Assembly: GCA_943789375.1 (NCBI GenBank)
Contig: CALSTX010000019.1
Coordinates: forward strand, 1-64,000
Direction of reading: 5' to 3'
Length of the DNA: 64,000 bases
DNA from: an uncultured Opitutales bacterium
Lineage (GTDB): Bacteria > Verrucomicrobiota > Verrucomicrobiia > Opitutales > Seribacteraceae
Positions 59,006 through 64,000 of the stretch are shown piece by piece; the stretch's first letter is position 1; each line of letters starts with the position of its first letter. The translations under genes were made by a program, and so were the position numbers. Below the pieces are notes generated by a model. That model searched no databases and had not been told where the DNA came from. It saw only the letters and a program-made list of their open reading frames with translations.

Positions 59006-59758
59006 ATGAAATTAATTCTTAGGGTCTGGAGACAAGATGGTGCTGAAGACGAGGGTCGTTTTGAGACCCACCAACTAGACGGAGTCTCTGAAGACTCCTC
59101 ATTTTTGGAAATGCTCGATCAATTGAACGAGCAATTATTGGAAGAGGGTACGGAGCCTATTCTCTTCGATCATGATTGCCGGGAGGGAATCTGTGGAACT
59201 TGTTCGCTTACCATAAACGGTTTGGCCCATGGCCCCGAGGACTCCACAACGACCTGCCAGTTACACATGAGGAAATTCAGTGATGGGGAAACTGTCACCA
59301 TTGAGCCTTTCCGTGCCCGTGCCTTTCCCATCGTTCGGGATTTGGTGGTGGATCGTTCCGCTTTTGACCGCATCACGCAAGCTGGTGGATACATTACCGT
59401 TCGCACCGGAAGTGCGCCTGACGGAAATGCAATACCTGTGCCCAAAGATGACTCAGATAAAGCCATGGACGCAGCCGCCTGTATTGGTTGTGGTGCCTGT
59501 GTGGCATCTTGCAAAAATGCATCGGCCATGCTCTTTACATCTGCGAAAGCCGGGCACTTAAATCTTCTTCCTCAGGGTAAAGCGGAAAAAGATAAGAGAG
59601 TGCTGGCCATGGTTGAGGAAATGGACAACTCTGGCTTCGGTAATTGTCGAAACTATGGAGAATGTTCCGCTGCCTGCCCCAAAGACATTTCTTTGGACTA
59701 CATTGCAAAACTTAATCGCGATCACGCCGCCGCAAAGGTCCGCAAGATTTTTACGTAA
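59006..59758 (+). CDS. sdhB: Succinate dehydrogenase iron-sulfur subunit
   Basis: 250 residues, carrying three Fe-S centres. The plant-type [2Fe-2S] motif is in [21 protein letters not shown] with a further Cys in TTTCQLH. The [4Fe-4S] motif is [17 protein letters not shown] and the last cluster uses CSAACPKDI and NCRNYGEC. A good ribosome site (AAGGAAATTT) precedes the ATG. It completes sdhCAB. An inverted repeat GCAACC/GGTTGC lies about 20 bases past the stop, without a T run. Confidence 0.97.
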   Translation: MKLILRVWRQDGAEDEGRFETHQLDGVSEDSSFLEMLDQLNEQLLEEGTEPILFDHDCREGICGTCSLTINGLAHGPEDSTTTCQLHMRKFSDGETVTIEPFRARAFPIVRDLVVDRSAFDRITQAGGYITVRTGSAPDGNAIPVPKDDSDKAMDAAACIGCGACVASCKNASAMLFTSAKAGHLNLLPQGKAEKDKRVLAMVEEMDNSGFGNCRNYGECSAACPKDISLDYIAKLNRDHAAAKVRKIFT

Positions 59759-59825
59759 TCCTTCTTTGTCCAGGCAACCTTAAATATGGTTGCGACAATT
59801 CCTATCCTTTGGATGATGTTTTTTT

Positions 59826-61232
59826 ATGTCTAAGGAAAAAAAGCAGGTAACTTGGGGTGGTCGGTTCTCAGAACAGCCAGACGCTTTAATGCAAGTATTT
59901 GGTGAGTCCGTATCCTTTGATATGCGTTTGGCTCCCTATGACTTAAAGGGAAGTTTAGGGCATGCCTCGATGCTCGCTCATGTTGGATTGCTTACCAAGG
60001 AAGAGTACAATGCTATCGAGAAAGGAATTCATGAGTTATTCGAGGAAATCAAAAAGGATTCCTTTTCCTGGAAGCTGGAACTCGAAGATGTGCACATGAA
60101 CCTTGAGCAGGCATTGCGAGCGAAGACTGAAGCCGCTGACAAGCTCCACACTGGTAGAAGTCGAAATGATCAGGTGGCCACAGACATGCGGTTGTTCTTT
60201 AAAGATGCCTGCTTGCAGGTAAAGACCGGACTTGAGGGTGTTATGTTATCTATGCTTGATTTGGCTAAACGCTATGCTTCGTTGCCGATTCCTGGATACA
60301 CTCACTTACAGCGTGCTCAACCCGTTACGGTGGGTCATCATTTACTTGCTTACATTGAGGGATTCGGGCGAGACCACGAACGCTTTTCCCATGTCGCTGA
60401 TCATGCAAATGTTTGCCCCCTTGGATCGGGTGCCATCGCTGGTTCAACTTTACCTCTGGACCGGGAGTTTGCGGCTAAGGCATTGGGCTTTGTTGATGAG
60501 GATGGCAACCCAAGGATTACACCAAATGGGATGGATGCGGTTGCGGACCGTGATCTTTTTATTGAGTTTGCCAGTGCCTGCTCCACTTCTGCGCTTCATT
60601 TGTCCCGGTTAGCAGAAGATCTAATTCTTTGGAATTCAACTGAATTTGGCTTTGTGGAATTGCCGGATTCTTTTACCACAGGTTCCTCTTTAATGCCCCA
60701 GAAAAAAAACCCAGACTCTTTTGAGCTGATACGTGGGAAAACGGGAAGAATTATTGGAAACCTAACCAACCTGATGGTAACTATTAAAGGCTTACCTTTA
60801 ACCTATAACCGAGACCTTCAGGAGGATAAGCCCCCGGTTTTTGACTCCCTTGATCAGCTAAGTCAGTGTCTGGCAGTTGCCTCTGGTTGTATTGCATCCG
60901 CAAATTTCAAGGAAGACAAGTGCCGGGCTGCTGCTTCTGACCCGTTACTACTGGCAACGGATTTAGCGGATTATCTTGTGGAAGCAGGAGTTGCTTTTCG
61001 GCAAGCTCATCATGTGGTCGGCTCTTTGGTTGCCTTGAGTGAAGAAAAAAAAGTATCCCTCCCTGACTTATCCGATGATGATGTTTTGGGTATTTGTGAT
61101 AAACTCAAAGATGATTGGCGTGAGGTGTTTGATTTAGACCGGGCTTTTGCCAAGCGTGAAAAGCCAGGTATGCCCGGTCCCAACCAGATTGCATCAAGGA
61201 TTCAGTTTTGGGAAAACATCCTGCAGGCTTAG
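59826..61232 (+). CDS. argH: Argininosuccinate lyase
   Basis: 468 residues, standard. Splits argininosuccinate to arginine and fumarate. Family blocks: [66 protein letters not shown] and the signature [22 protein letters not shown] (catalytic Ser). It follows sdhB after 67 bases; fumarate made here would re-enter near SDH, though the adjacency may be accidental. The next gene's TTG start overlaps its end by 25 bases. Confidence 0.97.
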   Translation: MSKEKKQVTWGGRFSEQPDALMQVFGESVSFDMRLAPYDLKGSLGHASMLAHVGLLTKEEYNAIEKGIHELFEEIKKDSFSWKLELEDVHMNLEQALRAKTEAADKLHTGRSRNDQVATDMRLFFKDACLQVKTGLEGVMLSMLDLAKRYASLPIPGYTHLQRAQPVTVGHHLLAYIEGFGRDHERFSHVADHANVCPLGSGAIAGSTLPLDREFAAKALGFVDEDGNPRITPNGMDAVADRDLFIEFASACSTSALHLSRLAEDLILWNSTEFGFVELPDSFTTGSSLMPQKKNPDSFELIRGKTGRIIGNLTNLMVTIKGLPLTYNRDLQEDKPPVFDSLDQLSQCLAVASGCIASANFKEDKCRAAASDPLLLATDLADYLVEAGVAFRQAHHVVGSLVALSEEKKVSLPDLSDDDVLGICDKLKDDWREVFDLDRAFAKREKPGMPGPNQIASRIQFWENILQA

Positions 61233-62281
61233 GCATTTTTTTTCAATCCAACCTATGGGTTACCTTTGCATACTTGGCAATCATTCCATCCTTGGAAGCC
61301 AGGATTTTTACGAGCTCCAATGGAACTGCGGTTGATGGAGAAGTTTTTGAGGTCGACGGTCATCGGGTTGGGCTCCGAATAAATGACCGAGATTATTATT
61401 TCTTGATTTCCCGCTTTGTCCGGGAAGATCAGACATATATACAAAAGTGGTCTGCGGTGGAAAGGTGTTCATCATGCAAAGTAAAAGTAGGTGCCGGATT
61501 TCGTGAGGCTGGAGACGACAAGTATCATGCCCAATGTTTTCGATGTCTTGCTTGCCGAAAATCTTTTGCAGGCGGCGATGGTCTAGGGAAAGGGCCTTGG
61601 GGTGGTTTGGTTCACCTGGAGCATACCTCTCAGGTTTCATCCTGTGATAGCTGCTCCCGTTTTTTTCGTCGGGAGGATTCTGTGCCCAAGCAATATTTCG
61701 GTGATGGGCGGGTACATTGTGGAGTTTGCTTGGAGGATGGTGTTTTTGAGGGCAGCAAGGTAACGCAGGTGCAGGCAAGAATTCTGCCCGTGCTCAAAGG
61801 GGTGGGGATGGGGTTACCGAACAAGCCCATTCAGGTTGAGCTTGTGGATCGATCATTTTTGGCCAGGGAGGCAAAACGAATCAAAGCAGAAGGCAAACTT
61901 AGGGGGCTGACCCTGACCAAGTTTAGGATTACCCGCGGTTCTCCTTCGAGTGTTTCCTTTGATCATCGAATTTACATTCTTTCTGGCCTTCCCTATGTTG
62001 AATGTATTTCTGTATTGGCTCATGAATATGCTCATGTTTGGTTAAATGAACGCTTTATTGATTCCACTCCACCCGAGATTGAAGGCTTCTGTAACCTCAT
62101 CTCTGAAATTTGTCTTGGGCAGGACAAGAGCAAGATGTCCCTCTTACTTCGGGAAAATATGATTAAAAGCGAAAACCCCGTTTATGGTGCTGGTTTCCGG
62201 AGAATGAGGTCCAAGCTTAAATCTTTGGGCTGGGATGGTTTATTTGCTGAGATGCTTTCTAAATCATCTCCTCCTCGCTGA
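61208..62281 (+). CDS. SHD1-like + LIM-type zinc finger + DA1-type HExxH peptidase
   Basis: 357 residues from a TTG at 61208; no in-frame ATG precedes the first domain, so the exact start is uncertain. Residues 14-30 look like a signal peptide or anchor ([16 protein letters not shown]). Residues 31-81 resemble SHD1: [20 protein letters not shown], ending EDQTYIQKW. Residues 87-174 hold a LIM-like double zinc finger: C87, C90, H107, C110, C113, C116, then C146, C149, H170 or C171, C174. Residues about 185-350 match the DA1 peptidase: [16 protein letters not shown] with HExxH at 272-276 and [11 protein letters not shown], matching the DA1 VEEGIC block. Plant DA1 is a ubiquitin-activated LIM peptidase that limits growth; bacterial roles are unknown. 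Overlaps argH by 25 bases and converges with the eboF-like gene. Confidence 0.8.
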   Translation: MGKHPAGLGIFFQSNLWVTFAYLAIIPSLEARIFTSSNGTAVDGEVFEVDGHRVGLRINDRDYYFLISRFVREDQTYIQKWSAVERCSSCKVKVGAGFREAGDDKYHAQCFRCLACRKSFAGGDGLGKGPWGGLVHLEHTSQVSSCDSCSRFFRREDSVPKQYFGDGRVHCGVCLEDGVFEGSKVTQVQARILPVLKGVGMGLPNKPIQVELVDRSFLAREAKRIKAEGKLRGLTLTKFRITRGSPSSVSFDHRIYILSGLPYVECISVLAHEYAHVWLNERFIDSTPPEIEGFCNLISEICLGQDKSKMSLLLRENMIKSENPVYGAGFRRMRSKLKSLGWDGLFAEMLSKSSPPR

Positions 62282-62321
62282 GTGGTACCGGTAACCTTGC
62301 CCCAAGAGGTATTGGCCTGCT

Positions 62322-63728
62322 TTAGGGTAGTAACGCTTCCTGGATAACCGCAAAGATATCGGTTGCCTCCAGTGCCGTGGGAACACTTTGATTGGCTGCA
62401 CCACATAGGATTGGCCAATCTGCTTTATCTTCTGGAATCACCCCATGACTCCCTTTTACCAGAGATGCATCCAGCGGAATTACATCCATGTGTACCCGAA
62501 AACCTAGCTTTTTCGCTATTAACTTTCGGGCAGCTCGTAATTTAGGTAAAGCTAGCTCGGGGTCAAAGAATAGTTCTGCGGGGTCATATCCGTATTTTCG
62601 GTGTATATCAATACAGCGGGCAAACTCTGGTGCCTTGGTATCATCTTCCCAATGGTAGTAGGCAAACCATGCATCCTCTTTCGATAGTGCAATCAGATCT
62701 CCGGCACGGTCATGGTCAAGTCCAGCATCCTTTCGGCTCCTGCCTTCCAAAACTTGGGCAACTCCATCCATGGATTCCAAACTTGCCCGTACTTCCTTAC
62801 TCAGTTCAGGGCACTGATTTTTTATATAGATGTGGGCAACTTGGTGATCGGTCAGGGCAAAGACATCCGACCCTCCACAATCTATTGTCTCCTTCCCGAA
62901 TTCCTCCTTTATAGACAACCATCCTTGGTGGCGGAATTCCCGGTTCGGGTAGATCACATTATTTACCTCGGTAATTCCATATTCAGAGAGAATGATAGGC
63001 GTGACTCCTTTATGTTCAAAATAGTCAATGAGGTCACCCGCAACCTCATCAATTTCATGGAGGGCTTTTTTGATTTTCGGATCTTTGTTACCATAGCGTT
63101 GGAGGTCGTAATCTAAATGTGGGAGATAAACCAAAGACAAGTCAGGCGAGTGTTTGTTTTCAACCCAGCGGGCAGAATCCGCAATCCATCGAGAGGAGGC
63201 AATGCCAGCCATAGGTCCCCAAAATGAAGGAAAGGGAAAGGCCCCAAGATCTTTCTTTATATCATCTCTTATACCCATGGGTTGGCTGTGGATATCAAAT
63301 TGTTTATTCCCGTCCGACCCATAGAGGGGTCGTGGGGTAATCGAGAAATCAGCGGAGGAGTACATGTTGTACCACCAAAAAAGTTTGGCGCAGGTAAAAC
63401 CCGGTCTTTTTTGTTTGATCACATCCCACACCTTATCCCCTTTGACAAGGGCATTAGATTGTTTCCAAAATTGGTGTTCATTGAGGAAGCGGTCATACCA
63501 TCCATTCCCGACAATACCATGTTCTGATGGCAAGGTGCCGGTCACATAAGTCGCCTGGGCAGAGCAGGTAAGAGCGGGCAGGGTGGGCCGAATCAACCGT
63601 TCTTGGTTTCCATTTTTCCGGGTAAATTTAGTAATGCGGGGCATATCTTCCCCCAAGTGCCTGCGGCATAGGCCAACCAGGTTGATGACCGCAACCCGGG
63701 GAAGAGATGCATCCTCCTTTGCGGACAT
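62322..63728 (-). CDS. EboF-like alkaline-phosphatase/nucleotide-pyrophosphatase family protein
   Basis: 468 residues, Phosphodiest fold (PF01663). Landmarks: VINLVGLCRR at the start, RPTLPALTCSAQATYVTGTLPSEHGIVGNGWY (nucleophile Thr region), PDLSLVYLPHLDYDLQRYG, PIILSEYGITEV and ADWPILCG. No signal peptide. A gene of this family typically ends the ebo cluster, a conserved set with a UbiA prenyltransferase (EboC) and a dehydroquinate-synthase-like protein (EboD), needed in cyanobacteria for export of scytonemin precursor. The gene starts 4 bases after the EboD-like stop, supporting the assignment; an eboE gene, expected between them, is absent here. Biochemical activity unknown. Confidence 0.78.
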   Translation of the reverse strand: MSAKEDASLPRVAVINLVGLCRRHLGEDMPRITKFTRKNGNQERLIRPTLPALTCSAQATYVTGTLPSEHGIVGNGWYDRFLNEHQFWKQSNALVKGDKVWDVIKQKRPGFTCAKLFWWYNMYSSADFSITPRPLYGSDGNKQFDIHSQPMGIRDDIKKDLGAFPFPSFWGPMAGIASSRWIADSARWVENKHSPDLSLVYLPHLDYDLQRYGNKDPKIKKALHEIDEVAGDLIDYFEHKGVTPIILSEYGITEVNNVIYPNREFRHQGWLSIKEEFGKETIDCGGSDVFALTDHQVAHIYIKNQCPELSKEVRASLESMDGVAQVLEGRSRKDAGLDHDRAGDLIALSKEDAWFAYYHWEDDTKAPEFARCIDIHRKYGYDPAELFFDPELALPKLRAARKLIAKKLGFRVHMDVIPLDASLVKGSHGVIPEDKADWPILCGAANQSVPTALEATDIFAVIQEALLP

Positions 63729-63732
63729 CAGT

Positions 63733-64000
63733 TTACTTTTCCTGCTGAATAAGGTTTCGTGTGCATAGGTCTTCCACAGACTCTAGGATTTTGACTTTAT
63801 CCATGGCATGCACTTCAACCCCTTCGCCAATACCTTGAAGTAGGGTGATGGTCAGTTCGCCACCTAAATGTTCACGGAATTCCTCCAGGCCTTCGAGGAT
63901 GACATGCTTACCTTGTTTACTCTTGGAGCCAAGCATCTCATCATAAAGCACAAAGCCCAAGCGTTCAAGCAGCTGGAGGCATCTTTCAGCTGAGGATTTT
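63733..64000 (-). CDS. EboD-like (3-dehydroquinate-synthase family) protein, C-terminal end only
   Basis: The frame is open from the right edge to TAA at 63733-63735 (88 codons). It reads [48 protein letters not shown]-like (here VHAMD). That pattern is the C-terminus of the dehydroquinate-synthase-like EboD proteins rather than of AroB itself, where the Gly-Gly-x-Leu loop differs. The rest of the gene and the other ebo genes would lie to the right of the window. Family members are thought to bind a sugar-phosphate-type substrate. Function in this organism unknown. Confidence 0.7.
   Translation of the reverse strand, partial: [88 protein letters not shown]

Overview
The window looks like a chromosome segment of a Verrucomicrobiota bacterium, probably an Opitutae/Puniceicoccales-type marine lineage. 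This rests on gene content: a PVC-type membrane-bound dehydrogenase, DUF1080 proteins, ThuA and Tat-exported Gfo/Idh/MocA oxidoreductases, a SWIB protein, a b558-type succinate dehydrogenase, an rpmF-plsX-fabH block, and secreted proteins with eukaryote-like modules (MORN, GYF_2, SHD1, LIM, DA1). No IS element, prophage, CRISPR array or rRNA operon was seen.

Layout. 1-9439: exported catabolic genes (partial dehydrogenase, two DUF1080 proteins, GDPD, a broken esterase, an esterase/SGNH fusion, a metallophosphatase), a SWIB protein and two small membrane proteins. 9684-13959: a UDP-sugar pyrophosphorylase with a frameshift, a Fur regulator, and a ThuA plus Gfo/Idh pair ending in a strong terminator. 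14125-19849: dcd with a SufU-like scaffold, facing a UvrD helicase, proB, frr and pyrH; then tRNA-Gln. 19877-24076: an NPF/proline-rich MORN lipoprotein, an S4 protein, an XRE regulator and TatC. 24313-31783: ppdK, hflX, a small membrane protein and a one-chain glycine decarboxylase P-protein. 31909-37047: a MORN lipoprotein, tRNA-Ser, a TPR protein, glmM and trpD. 37121-42704: uppP (frameshifted), rpmF-plsX-fabH, BamD-like and LptE-like proteins, rpe. This run serves the envelope and lipid supply. 42731-51254: membrane pyrophosphatase, a third MORN/proline-rich lipoprotein beside a GYF_2-LRR membrane protein, nth and clpB. 51491-56116: an FtsX-like ABC pair, an amidohydrolase and pyrG (four apparent indels). 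56324-64000: sdhCAB, argH, an SHD1-LIM-DA1 peptidase and, at the right edge, the end of an ebo-type cluster (eboF-like and partial eboD-like).

Most intriguing material. One gene combines an SHD1-like module, a LIM-type zinc finger and a DA1-type HExxH peptidase. Three MORN-repeat lipoproteins carry low-complexity tails; one tail has a series of NPF motifs and another abuts a gene for a GYF_2 (proline-ligand) protein. Together these hint at an envelope-located peptide-motif recognition network. That is inference from domain pairing only.

Sequence quality. Single-base insertions interrupt pyrG (four), uppP and a UDP-sugar pyrophosphorylase, and an esterase carries a stop plus a frameshift. In pyrG, removing four bases restores exactly 545 residues, which points to base-calling or assembly error rather than gene decay.
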